Source: Brevundimonas sp. Root1279 | GTDB taxonomy: Bacteria; Pseudomonadota; Alphaproteobacteria; Caulobacterales; Caulobacteraceae | Assembly: GCF_001425945.1 (NCBI RefSeq) | Contig: NZ_LMEB01000006.1 | Location: 248,001 to 312,000, forward strand | Reading direction: 5' to 3' | Length of the DNA: 64,000 nt | Part shown: one piece after another, positions 33,404 to 41,230 of the stretch | Layout: every line of letters begins with the position of its first letter | How positions within the stretch are numbered: position 1 is the stretch's first letter | Notes under the pieces: generated by a model | Told to the model about the DNA's origin: nothing | The model's database searches: none | The model's input: the letters and a program-made list of their open reading frames with translations, nothing else | Position numbers and translations under genes: made by a program

Positions 33404-33685
33404 ATGTCAGCACCTGACTACAAGGATCCTGAGTCCAAGCTGCGCCTACGGTATCGGCCGATGCCGGGATCTGGATCGATTTCGGCTTTGGCGGCCGGCA
33501 TCGGAGCGCTCGGCGCCACTGTATGCATAATCGTTTTTGCGGCGACCTTCCTGCCGGGCACGCAAGGTGACGGCAGGTTCTGGTTACTCGCTCTCGGCGC
33601 AGCCTTCGCTGCGGCAAGCGCCGCCTTCTATGGAATTCACAAGCTCGTGCGCCGTCTGCGCTCGACTCGATTTCCGCCCCGCTAG
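33404..33685 (+). CDS. Small two-TM membrane protein, hypothetical
   Basis: 93-aa protein with no family assigned. A hydrophilic N-terminus (SAPDYKDPESKLRLRYRP) is followed by two TM helices (about 22-45 and 53-75) and a basic C-terminus (HKLVRRLRSTRFPPR), which places both ends in the cytoplasm. AGGAAGC lies about eight bases before the ATG at 33404; an earlier in-frame ATG at 33362 has no SD. It precedes the YjbR gene by 12 bp on the same strand, so the two may be cotranscribed. Confidence 0.65.
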   Translation: MSAPDYKDPESKLRLRYRPMPGSGSISALAAGIGALGATVCIIVFAATFLPGTQGDGRFWLLALGAAFAAASAAFYGIHKLVRRLRSTRFPPR

Positions 33686-33697
33686 CGGAAACCGCCC

Positions 33698-34036
33698 ATG
33701 ACCCGCGACGAGATGTTCGCCTACGCCCTGACCCAGCCGGGCGCCGAGGACTCCACCCTGCACGGCGGACGCTGCGTGCGGGTGCGCGGGCACTGGATCG
33801 TCAACGACAACGCCGACCCCACCGCCCTGGCCCTGGCGCTCGACCGGGAGACGGTGGACTTCCTGATGGCGACCGAGCCGCAGACCTATTTCCAGACGCC
33901 GCATTTTGAAGGCTGGCCGGCGGTGCTGGTGCGCTTCGAGGCGGCGGACGACGGGCGGCTGCGCGAGCAGATCGACAAGGCCTGGGCCCGCCGCGCCACA
34001 AGGGCGCAGAGAAAGGCGCGGGGGCTGGACGACTGA
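33698..34036 (+). CDS. MmcQ/YjbR family protein
   Basis: 112-aa protein with the MmcQ/YjbR (DUF419) CyaY-like fold: MTRDEMFAYALTQPGAEDST at the N-terminus, the central WIVND and the ETVDFLMATEPQTYFQTPHF core. Family members bind double-stranded DNA non-specifically in some tests, and their role is unclear. The C-terminus is basic (RRATRAQRKARG). Directly after the small two-TM gene; followed by the M1 peptidase with a separate ribosome site. Confidence 0.88.
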   Translation: MTRDEMFAYALTQPGAEDSTLHGGRCVRVRGHWIVNDNADPTALALALDRETVDFLMATEPQTYFQTPHFEGWPAVLVRFEAADDGRLREQIDKAWARRATRAQRKARGLDD

Positions 34037-34102
34037 GCGGCGGAACAGTTGCGCGTACGGCGGCGCGCTTTAGGTTGGCCCATCCTTCGTGGGGAGCTTC
34101 CG

Positions 34103-35881
34103 TTGTCCAAATCCGCCTGCCGCGCCGCCCTGATGGGCGTTTCCCTTCTCGCCCTGGCCGCCTGCGCCACGACCCCGACGGCTGCGCCGACCGCGGACGC
34201 CGCCGCTTCGCAGCCGACGACCCTGCCGGACACGCCGCCCCAGACGCCCGCCCGCGAGTCGACCGCCTTCACCCTCGGCACCGACCAGCCGCGCACCCCG
34301 GAGCAACTGGCGCTGAAGCTCGACAAGGCTGACCTGTCGATCAAGGTCATCCCCGCCGACAAGGCGATCGACGCCGTCGCCGTGCTGGACTTCACCGCCA
34401 CGGCCCCGGTCGAGCGGCTGGTGGTCGAGCTGGACACCCTCCTGACCGTCTCCGAGGTCTCGGTCGACGGCGTGGCCGTCCCGGCCGGCCAGTGGACCAA
34501 TCCGGAAGGCCGGATGACCATCCCGCTGCCGCGCCCGCTGGCCGGCGGCGGCAAGGCCCAGCTGCGCATCGCCTACGCCGGCCAGCCCCGCGTCGCCCCC
34601 ATGGCCCCGTGGGACGGCGGCTTCGTCTGGGCCACGGATCCGGACGGCAACCCGTGGATCGCCACGGCGGTCCAGCCGGAAGGCTGCGACATCTTCTGGC
34701 CCTGCATCGACCATCCTCTGGCCGAGCCGGGCCAGGTCGACCTGCACATCAAGGTCCCGTCGGACCTGTCGGCGCCCTCGAACGGCAAATTCCTCGGCAA
34801 GGTCGACCACGGCGACGGCTGGACCACCTGGAACTGGTCGGCGGCCAATCCGAACACCTACGCCATCGCCTTGAACATCGGCCGCTACACCGAGCTCAAC
34901 GACACCTACCAGAGCCGTTTCGGCAACAGCTATCCGATTCAGTACTGGCACTTGTCCTCGGACGATCCGGTGAAGGCCCAGGCCCTGTTCGACGAGATCC
35001 GGCCGATGCTGGACTTCTATGAAGCGACCGTCGGCCCCTACCCGTTCGGCGACGAGAAGATGGGCGTGGTCGAGACCCCGCACCTGGGCATGGAGCACCA
35101 GACGATCAACGCCTACGGCAACGAGTACAAGCTGGACGGCCGTGGCTGGGACTGGCTGCTGCACCACGAGCTGTCGCACGAGTGGTTCGGCAACCAGCTG
35201 ACCAACCGCAACGCCGACGACATGTGGCTGCACGAGGGCCTCGGCAGCTATATGCAGCCGCTCTACGATCGCTGGCTGCATGGCGACCGCTACATGGAGG
35301 CCGCCCTGCTCAAGCAGCGCAACGGCCTGGCCAACAAATTCCCGGTCGTCTCGGGGACCGACAAGACCGAGGACGAGGTCTACAAGGGCGATGTCGGCCC
35401 GGGGAACGACATCTACTCCAAGGGCTCGCTGATCGCGCACTCGCTGCGCCTGCTGATCGGCGACGAGGACTTCTTCCGCTCGGTCACCCGGCTGGTTTAC
35501 GGCACGGCCGACCCGCGGCCGGGCAATTTCGAGCCGCGCTACGGCACGACCAATGAGTTCCTGGCCATCGTCAACGAGGAGACCGGCCGCGACCTGACCT
35601 GGTTCTTCCGCGGCTACCTCTACAACGCCGCCCTGCCCGACCTACGCCAGACTCGCGAGGGCGGACACCTGTCGCTCGAATGGGTGACCGGCGACGGCGG
35701 CGTCTTCCCGATGCCGGTCGAGATCGAGATCGACGGCCGCCGCCAGACCGTGCCGATGACCGGCGGCCGCGGCCGCATCGCCGTGCCGGCGGGCGCCCAT
35801 GTCCTGATCGACCCGGAGAACAAGGTGCTGCGCCGCGAGGTCTTCATCGAGACCTGGGAAGCCCGCAAGGCGGCGGAATAG
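34103..35881 (+). CDS. M1 family aminopeptidase, lipoprotein
   Basis: 592-aa zinc metallopeptidase. The TTG at 34103 is preferred: GGGGAG lies seven bases before it, and the peptide then starts with a lipoprotein signal (KSACRAALMGVSLLALAAC, lipobox LAAC, lipid Cys near residue 20). The N-terminal beta domain is followed by the thermolysin-like core with GMEHQ (GAMEN equivalent), HELSH (His355-x3-His359) and the third ligand Glu378 in WLHEG, exactly 18 residues after His359. It removes N-terminal residues from periplasmic or outer-membrane-proximal peptides. It ends at a strong terminator. Confidence 0.92.
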   Translation: MSKSACRAALMGVSLLALAACATTPTAAPTADAAASQPTTLPDTPPQTPARESTAFTLGTDQPRTPEQLALKLDKADLSIKVIPADKAIDAVAVLDFTATAPVERLVVELDTLLTVSEVSVDGVAVPAGQWTNPEGRMTIPLPRPLAGGGKAQLRIAYAGQPRVAPMAPWDGGFVWATDPDGNPWIATAVQPEGCDIFWPCIDHPLAEPGQVDLHIKVPSDLSAPSNGKFLGKVDHGDGWTTWNWSAANPNTYAIALNIGRYTELNDTYQSRFGNSYPIQYWHLSSDDPVKAQALFDEIRPMLDFYEATVGPYPFGDEKMGVVETPHLGMEHQTINAYGNEYKLDGRGWDWLLHHELSHEWFGNQLTNRNADDMWLHEGLGSYMQPLYDRWLHGDRYMEAALLKQRNGLANKFPVVSGTDKTEDEVYKGDVGPGNDIYSKGSLIAHSLRLLIGDEDFFRSVTRLVYGTADPRPGNFEPRYGTTNEFLAIVNEETGRDLTWFFRGYLYNAALPDLRQTREGGHLSLEWVTGDGGVFPMPVEIEIDGRRQTVPMTGGRGRIAVPAGAHVLIDPENKVLRREVFIETWEARKAAE

Positions 35882-35891
35882 GACGACCAGA

Positions 35892-35917
35892 CGGCCCGGG
35901 GAGACCCGGGCCGTTTT
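35892..35917 (+). terminator. Intrinsic terminator after M1 peptidase
   Basis: CGGCCCGGG (35892-35900), loop GAGA, CCCGGGCCG (35905-35913), then TTTT. Confidence 0.92.
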
Positions 35918-35921
35918 CGCA

Positions 35922-36704
35922 TCAGCCCTCGCGCGCCTCAGCGGTGATCGCCTGGCGCACGTGCTGGCAGCCGCCCTGGGTGGTCAGGAAGGCGATGTCG
36001 GCGGCGTCCCGGCCGCAGGCGATGCGGACCAGGCCCTCGACCGGGGCCAGACCGGTCGGATCGACCAGCCACCAGCCGTTCGACAGCCAGACCTCGAAGA
36101 TGGCGTGGAAGTCCGGCGGCGTCAGCTGGTGGGCATAGGCGCTGACCGCGCGCGCCGGGATGCCCGAGGCGCGGCACAAGGTGATGCCCAGGTGGGTGAA
36201 ATCGCGGCACACGCCGGCGCGGTCGATGAAGGTGCGAGCCGCCGTGGTCTCGGTGTCAGAGGAGCCCGGCTCGTACTCGATGTTGACCTTCAGCCACTCG
36301 AGGATGGCCAGCACCCGCGCGCCGCCCTCGGTGTCGGGGAAGGTTCGCGACACGAAGCGGCCGAACTGGTCCGATGGGCAATAGCGGCTGGGCGACAGGT
36401 AGATCAGCACCTCAGCGGGCAGGTCGCCCCAATCGTGCTGGACGGTCACCGGCGGCAGGCCCTTGAGCGAGCCGTTGTCCACCACCGCCTCATAGACAAG
36501 GGCCACTTCGCCGGACAGGTGGGCGCGCAACGTCCGCGCGCCGAACTCGGCGTCCTCGTCCTCATGGAAGTCAACCGGCGGCACAGTGCTCAGCCGCTCT
36601 TCGAGCAGCACCTGCCCCGGCCAGTGCGCGACCTGGATCTTGTAGATGGCGTCCGTCGGGGGATCGAAGCGGTAGACGAGCTCTGCGCGGACGTGAATCT
36701 TCAT
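35922..36704 (-). CDS. Transglutaminase-like cysteine protease domain protein
   Basis: 260-aa cytoplasmic protein (no signal peptide seen). An N-terminal beta domain (MKIHVRAELVYRF...) leads to a transglutaminase core with the triad Cys in GVCRDF, His in DFHAIFEVWL and Asp in VDPTG. Related bacterial proteins hydrolyse amide bonds, and the substrate is unknown. Found alone, convergent with the M1 peptidase terminator and close to a tiny membrane-protein gene on the same strand. Confidence 0.9.
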   Translation of the reverse strand: MKIHVRAELVYRFDPPTDAIYKIQVAHWPGQVLLEERLSTVPPVDFHEDEDAEFGARTLRAHLSGEVALVYEAVVDNGSLKGLPPVTVQHDWGDLPAEVLIYLSPSRYCPSDQFGRFVSRTFPDTEGGARVLAILEWLKVNIEYEPGSSDTETTAARTFIDRAGVCRDFTHLGITLCRASGIPARAVSAYAHQLTPPDFHAIFEVWLSNGWWLVDPTGLAPVEGLVRIACGRDAADIAFLTTQGGCQHVRQAITAEAREG

Positions 36705-36767
36705 CGGGCTGGACTGGTCCAGCCTCGCACGTCCGTCAATGGCTCAAGCCGACGATGGCGCAGCGGA

Positions 36768-36995
36768 TCAGTCGCTGTCCGAGTCGTCGCCCGACACCAC
36801 CACGATCAGAGCCGCCAGCACCCCGGCGGCGGCGATCAGGCCGACGATGGGAATGCCGTTGAACTCGCTGGCCGCTTCGGCCTGCGGTCCAACCCGGTCG
36901 CCGACCCGGGCGGTGGCCTGGGCCTGGCTGGTCGCCGCGGCTTGTCCCGCAACGAGCAAGAGGCCGGCAGTGACGGCTGCAATGGTCTTCTTCAT
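36768..36995 (-). CDS. Small exported protein with C-terminal TM, hypothetical
   Basis: 75-aa protein: a signal peptide (KKTIAAVTAGLLLVAGQAAA), a short hydrophilic linker, then a hydrophobic helix (GIPIVGLIAAAGVLAALIVVV) and an acidic end SGDDSDSD. The layout resembles small motif proteins with a signal, TM and acidic tail that are frequent in Sphingomonadales and Caulobacterales. GGGAGAT lies about six bases before the ATG. No function is proposed. Confidence 0.72.
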   Translation of the reverse strand: MKKTIAAVTAGLLLVAGQAAATSQAQATARVGDRVGPQAEAASEFNGIPIVGLIAAAGVLAALIVVVSGDDSDSD

Positions 36996-37386
36996 AGGAT
37001 ATCTCCCGCTGACGGTCGGGTAACCGGCCATCGAGCGGTTATGTTCCCGCCTTAGGCGAACGTCGCCGCAGGAAGCGGAACCGCTCTCGATGACCGACGT
37101 TTCTCCATTGAGCGCCCGCGACAGCGCCTGAGACTTCTCGGCCCCGCCCCCCCTTCGGCGGGGCCTTTCGTTGCCACGGGGTCGCAAGGCCTGCCTTGAA
37201 AACCAATGACCCCCGCCGCGGGGGACCACGACGGGGGGCAAAGGATACGTCGCAGGTCGGACGGACGGCGCGTCTCCGCACAGCCGCCCTTCCGGCGCCG
37301 AACCCCGAATGGCCCGCCAAAGCAAAGGTTCCCTTGTTGCGCGAATGTTTTTTCGTCGTGGCGAAGAGCCCACGAAACGGCGCCTC
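36996..37386. other. 391-bp intergenic region with an orphan terminator
   Basis: No confident gene. It contains a plus-strand terminator-like hairpin (37140-37168) with no annotated upstream gene, a 13-codon ORF (ATG at 37090 to TGA at 37131) just before it, and a small CCCCCG/CGGGGG hairpin at 37210-37224. Nothing else recognised. An unannotated small RNA or leader peptide is possible. Confidence 0.6.
37140..37168 (+). terminator. Orphan intrinsic terminator
   Basis: GGCCCCGCC (37140-37148) pairs with GGCGGGGCC (37157-37165), then TTT. It has no known upstream plus-strand gene and could end a small RNA that starts around 37040-37090. Confidence 0.6.
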
Positions 37387-37947
37387 TCAGGGCTCCAGCT
37401 CGATGTCCCAGTACAGGTAGTCGAGCCAGCTCTGGTGCAGGTAGTGCGGCGGGAAACGCCGGCCGAGATCCTGCAACTGCCAGGCGCTGGGCCGATGCGG
37501 CGCGCGGCGCATGGGCATGCCGGCCTGCTCCGGCGTGCGGCCGCCCTTGCGCAGGTTACAGGGGCTGCAGGCGGCGACGATGTTCTCCCATGTGGTGCGG
37601 CCGCCGCGGCTGCGCGGCACCACATGGTCGAAGGTCAGCTCCGCGCTCTCGCCGCAGTACTGGCAGGCGAAGCCGTCGCGCAGGAAGACGTTGAAGCGGG
37701 TGAAGGCGGGCTGCCGGTCCTGATCGACGTAGCTCTTCAGGGCGATCACGCTGGGCAGCACGATCTCCATCGACGGGCTGCGCACGACCTTGTCGTAGGT
37801 CGAGACCACGTCCACCCGTTCCTGATAGACCGCCTTGACGACCTCCTCCCACGGCCAGATCGACAGCGGATAGTAGGACAGAGGTCGGAAGTCGGCGTTC
37901 AGCACGAGGGCCGGCCAGCCGGACGGGGGACGGTTCAGGATCTGCAT
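37387..37947 (-). CDS. HNH endonuclease
   Basis: 186-aa protein with a zinc-bound HNH nuclease domain: CQYCG, DHVVPRSRGG (His-Asn-His core), NIVAACSPCN. The N-terminal segment (RPLSYYPLSIWPWEEVVKAVYQERV) is typical of the widespread HNH family found near other housekeeping genes in alphaproteobacteria. The cellular target is unknown. Isolated; the next gene on that strand starts 650 bp higher. Confidence 0.92.
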   Translation of the reverse strand: MQILNRPPSGWPALVLNADFRPLSYYPLSIWPWEEVVKAVYQERVDVVSTYDKVVRSPSMEIVLPSVIALKSYVDQDRQPAFTRFNVFLRDGFACQYCGESAELTFDHVVPRSRGGRTTWENIVAACSPCNLRKGGRTPEQAGMPMRRAPHRPSAWQLQDLGRRFPPHYLHQSWLDYLYWDIELEP

Positions 37948-38079
37948 CAGATCCTCGCCGTCTGCAGACGGATCATGGACGCCAAAGGACTGAAGACACG
38001 TCTCCTTCCCTAGTCTGGTGAAGGAAGCCTAGTCCTGATTCGTACCCTTGGCGATGACAACGGGACGACGTTTCGGCGA

Positions 38080-38114
38080 CAGGATCAGGCCCAGGATCAG
38101 CCGCAGGATCAGGC
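38080..38114. repeat. Three 12-bp tandem repeats at the end of the TRIC gene
   Basis: CAGGATCAGGC/CC units start at 38080, 38092 and 38104, 12 bp apart; the last overlaps the stop of the minus-strand TRIC gene. On the minus strand the alternative frame reads GLIL/RLIL repeats, probably just a codon coincidence. Confidence 0.55.
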
Positions 38115-38759
38115 CCTGGCGCGACCGCCCCGGAAGGCCGGCAGGCTCCAGCCCCATTGCAACGCCCCTGCGCGCAGGACGAAGCCGCAGGCGGCGCCGA
38201 CGAAGGCGGCGGGCCAGGCTTCCAGCCCGGCGGCGCGACCGACGACGTAGACGGTGGCGGCCAGCAGGGCGGCGGACACGGTGATCTCGCGGCGCAGCAG
38301 GATCGACGGCTGTCCCGCCAGCAGGTCCCGCACGATGCCGCCGAAGCAGGCGGTCAGAGCCCCCATGACGATGCAGATCAGCGCCGGCACTCCGGCCGCC
38401 TCGGCCTTGGCGGCGCCCAGCACGCCGTAGGCGGCCAGGCCGACCGCATCGAGCCATAGCAGGGCCCGGAAGCGCCACGGCCGCGCCCCCAGCAGCCAGA
38501 CGGCGACCGAGGCGGCAAGGCAGACGGCGATATAGCGCCAGTCCTGCACCCAGAAGACCGGATTGCCGATCAGCAGGTCGCGCAGGGTGCCGCCCCCGAC
38601 GCCGGTGATGGCCCCGAAGAAGGCGAAGGTGACCAGGTCATGCTTCTCGCGCGCGGCGGCCAGGGCGCCGGTGGCGGCGAACACGGCCACGCCGGCGAAG
38701 TCGAGCGCGCCCAGGACGGTCTCGGGCGTGGCGATGTTCGGATCGACGATGGGCGTCAC
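38109..38759 (-). CDS. TRIC-type cation channel family protein (YadS-like)
   Basis: 216-aa membrane protein with two copies of the UPF0126/TRIC motif: ALDFAGVAVFAATGALAA...GGGTLRDLL (first half) and LDAVGLAAYGVLGAAKA...GGIVRDLL (second half), about 7 TM helices. Bacterial homologues form K+/cation channels. The GTG at 38759 overlaps the stop of the upstream glycosylase by 4 bp (GTGA), so the genes are coupled. The frame extends upstream in a shadow of the glycosylase and was not used. Confidence 0.88.
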   Translation of the reverse strand: MTPIVDPNIATPETVLGALDFAGVAVFAATGALAAAREKHDLVTFAFFGAITGVGGGTLRDLLIGNPVFWVQDWRYIAVCLAASVAVWLLGARPWRFRALLWLDAVGLAAYGVLGAAKAEAAGVPALICIVMGALTACFGGIVRDLLAGQPSILLRREITVSAALLAATVYVVGRAAGLEAWPAAFVGAACGFVLRAGALQWGWSLPAFRGGRARA

Positions 38760-39412
38760 GCGGGCAGGTCCTCCAGCACGACCTCGCCGCGCTTCACCGC
38801 GCCATACCACCCCCAGAGGAGATGCGCCGCAACGCTTCTGTGGGGTTTCCACCGTTCGGAGCGGAGGTAGGCCTCCTTCTCGCGCGGCCGCAGCGCCGCT
38901 CCGTCGGCCCAACGCATCGCCTCCTGCAGGGCGATATCGCCCGCCGGAAAGACATCGGTGCGGCCCTCGCAGAACATCAGGAAGGTCTCGGCGGTCCAGC
39001 GCCCCACGCCCTTGATGGCCGTCAGCCGCGCCACGGCCTCGGCGTCGTCCAGCTGCTCCAGATGATCGAAATCGATGTCCCCCTCCACGTGAGCGCGGGC
39101 GATTTCGTGAGCGTAGCGCGCCTTCTGGCCGGAAAGGCCGAGCCCCCGCAGAGCCTCAACGTCGCGCGCCAGCACCGAGGCGGGCGTGATTTCGCTGTCC
39201 AGACCCTCGACCACCCGACGCCAGATGGCGGCCGCTGCGGCAACGGACACCTGCTGCTCGACGATCATCCGGAACAGCCCCTCGAATCCGCCGGTGCGCA
39301 GCCGCCATTCGAAGTCCGGGACCTGCGCATGGGCTCGGCCCAGCGCCGGATCGAGCAGGGCCAGAGCGGCGCGTGCAGCGGCGATCTCGGCAGGGGTCGG
39401 AGCGGCGGGCAT
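38756..39412 (-). CDS. DNA-3-methyladenine glycosylase II (AlkA-like)
   Basis: 218-aa HhH-GPD base-excision glycosylase: helix-hairpin-helix LTAIKGVGRWTAETFLMF with the catalytic Asp in VFPAGDIAL about 20 residues later. It removes alkylated purines. It lacks the AlkA N-terminal domain, like the short proteobacterial forms. The C-terminal YLRSERWKPHRSVAAHLLW motif is well conserved. Coupled to the downstream TRIC-type gene by a 4-bp overlap. Confidence 0.92.
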   Translation of the reverse strand: MPAAPTPAEIAAARAALALLDPALGRAHAQVPDFEWRLRTGGFEGLFRMIVEQQVSVAAAAAIWRRVVEGLDSEITPASVLARDVEALRGLGLSGQKARYAHEIARAHVEGDIDFDHLEQLDDAEAVARLTAIKGVGRWTAETFLMFCEGRTDVFPAGDIALQEAMRWADGAALRPREKEAYLRSERWKPHRSVAAHLLWGWYGAVKRGEVVLEDLPA

Positions 39413-39456
39413 GGGTCCTCATCGACAGTCACGGGCGGCCACACTAATCGTTCCGC

Positions 39457-39552
39457 ATGGCCAGCTTGGACGATCTCCCGCCCTCGATCACCCCCGGACG
39501 GCCAGAGGCCGCGTATGAGGGCCGGAAACCGCTGGCCTTGCAGCGCTGCTGA
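39457..39552 (+). CDS. Possible 31-codon upstream ORF overlapping gluQRS
   Basis: ATG at 39457 to TGA at 39550-39552 encodes MASLDDLPPS..., 31 residues. Its stop overlaps the gluQRS ATG by one base (TGATG), the pattern of termination-reinitiation coupling. It has no clear Shine-Dalgarno, so it could be chance. High GC3 fits coding DNA but is weak evidence here. Confidence 0.35.
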   Translation: MASLDDLPPSITPGRPEAAYEGRKPLALQRC

Positions 39553-40406
39553 TGCCCCGGTTCGCCACCCGCTTCGCGCCGTCGCCGACGGGCCGCCTCC
39601 ACAAGGGCCACGCCTTCTCGGCCCTGACCGCCTGGAGCGCGGCCCAGGCGCAGGGCGGGCGGTTCGTGCTTCGCATCGAGGACATCGACCCCACTCGCTG
39701 CCGGCCTGAATTCGACGCCGGCATCCTGGAGGACCTGGCCTGGTTGGGGCTGGACTGGGAAACGCCCGTGCGCCGTCAATCGGAACACCTCGCCGACTAC
39801 GCCGCCGCGGTTGCGGCGCTGGACGCCGGCGGCCTGCTGTACCGCTGTTTCCGCACCCGCAAGGAGATCCTGGACAGCATCGGCGACGCGCCGCACGGGG
39901 CGGCCGAGGCGGTTCGGCCGGGACCGCACCCGTCGGACGAAGAGGCCCGGCTGCTGGCCGAGGGACGCCCCTTCGCCTGGCGGCTGTCGCTGGACCGCGC
40001 CCGTGAGGCGCTCGGCGACGCGACCTGGCGCGACCTGGCCTTCCGCGAAGAGGGCGAGGGCCCGGGCGGAGAGCACAGCCTGATCCGCGCCCGGCCGGAG
40101 ACCGCCGGCGACGTGGTGGTCGCCCGCAAGGACGCCGGGACCGCCTATCATGTGGCCGTAACCCATGACGACCGGCTGCAGGGCATCAGCCACGTCATCC
40201 GCGGCCAGGACCTGTTCGAAGCGACCCACATCCAGGTGCTGATCCAGGCGTTGATGAGCTGGGAGACGCCGACCTATCGCCACCATGCCCTGCTGGCGGG
40301 TCCGGATGGCCGTCGTTTCGCCAAGCGCGATCAGTCGGTGACGTTGAAGGAGTTGCGCGAAGGCGGGCTGACCGCCGCGGCGCTCAGGGCCGAACTCGGC
40401 TTCTGA
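39552..40406 (+). CDS. gluQRS: Glutamyl-Q tRNA(Asp) synthetase
   Basis: 284-aa paralogue of glutamyl-tRNA synthetase lacking the anticodon-binding domain: HIGH-type motif FAPSPTGRLHKGH (residues 6-18), KMSKS-type KRDQS (~258-262). It charges queuosine-34 of tRNA-Asp with Glu. The RIEDIDPTR and IRGQDLF motifs are present. Length fits GluQRS. The ATG overlaps a possible small ORF at 39457-39552. Convergent with the PPK2 gene with no gap. Confidence 0.94.
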   Translation: MPRFATRFAPSPTGRLHKGHAFSALTAWSAAQAQGGRFVLRIEDIDPTRCRPEFDAGILEDLAWLGLDWETPVRRQSEHLADYAAAVAALDAGGLLYRCFRTRKEILDSIGDAPHGAAEAVRPGPHPSDEEARLLAEGRPFAWRLSLDRAREALGDATWRDLAFREEGEGPGGEHSLIRARPETAGDVVVARKDAGTAYHVAVTHDDRLQGISHVIRGQDLFEATHIQVLIQALMSWETPTYRHHALLAGPDGRRFAKRDQSVTLKELREGGLTAAALRAELGF

Positions 40407-41156
40407 TCAGCGGAACAGCCGGTCGCCGGCCTTGTCGGCGGGGAAGACCACGTCCTTGTCCGGTCTCTCGTCCTCGCAACCCGGCGCGCCGATCCGTTGC
40501 AGCGCGTGGCGGATGACATTCAGACGGGCGGTCTTCTTGCGATCGGTGGCGATCACCGTCCAGGGCGCATGGGCAGTGTGGGTGTCGGCCAGCATCCTGT
40601 CGCGCGCGAGAGAATAGGCGTCCCAGCGCGTTTGCGCCTCGGCGTCGAGCGCCGAGATCTTGAACCGCTTCAAAGGATCGGTGGTGCGCTTCTTCAGCCG
40701 CGCAGCCTGCTCGTCCTTGGAGATGTCGAACCACAGCTTGATCAGCAGGATGTCGGAATCCGTCAGCATCCGTTCGAAGCGCGGCGCGTCCTTGAGGAAA
40801 TGCTCGTGCTGGTCCGGCGTGCAGAAACCCATCACCGGCTCGACCACGGCGCGGTTGTACCAGGATCGATTGAACATCACGGTCTCGCCCGCGGCGGGCA
40901 GCCACGGCACGTAGCGCTGGAAATACCACTGGCTGCTTTCGCGCTCGCCTGGCTTCGACAGGGCGACGACCCGGGTCTGGCGCGGCGACATGTTTTCGGT
41001 CAGCCGCTTGATCGAGCCGTCCTTGCCGGCGGCGTCGCGGCCCTCGAACAGGATCAGGATCTTCTTGCCGCGATCGATCGCCCAGGCCTGGGCCTCGACC
41101 AGCTTGATCTGCAGCCGGACGAGCTCTTCGTCGTAGTTTTCCGAGGCCTTGCCCAT
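40407..41156 (-). CDS. ppk2: Polyphosphate kinase 2 (PPK2 family)
   Basis: 249-aa PPK2 enzyme using polyphosphate to phosphorylate nucleotides. Walker-A-like EGRDAAGKDG (~38-47), the MFNRSWYNRA motif (~96-105) and Walker-B-like DILLIKLWFDIS (~140). Single-domain class, so ADP or GDP is the likely acceptor. The ATG at 41156 is chosen because the family start KASENYDEELVRLQ follows; the frame extends upstream without SD. Convergent with gluQRS. Confidence 0.92.
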   Translation of the reverse strand: MGKASENYDEELVRLQIKLVEAQAWAIDRGKKILILFEGRDAAGKDGSIKRLTENMSPRQTRVVALSKPGERESSQWYFQRYVPWLPAAGETVMFNRSWYNRAVVEPVMGFCTPDQHEHFLKDAPRFERMLTDSDILLIKLWFDISKDEQAARLKKRTTDPLKRFKISALDAEAQTRWDAYSLARDRMLADTHTAHAPWTVIATDRKKTARLNVIRHALQRIGAPGCEDERPDKDVVFPADKAGDRLFR

Positions 41157-41230
41157 GACCGCATCCTGCGCCGCGTGACCGCAACGGCCAAGCCGGGATA
41201 GAAAGGTCCGCCGCCCTGATGGAGTTCCCA

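Noticed and set aside
37357-37376. TCGTGG/CCACGA hairpin as a terminator of the HNH gene
   Set aside because: On the transcribed (minus) strand the stem would be followed by A residues, not T, so it does not work as an intrinsic terminator.
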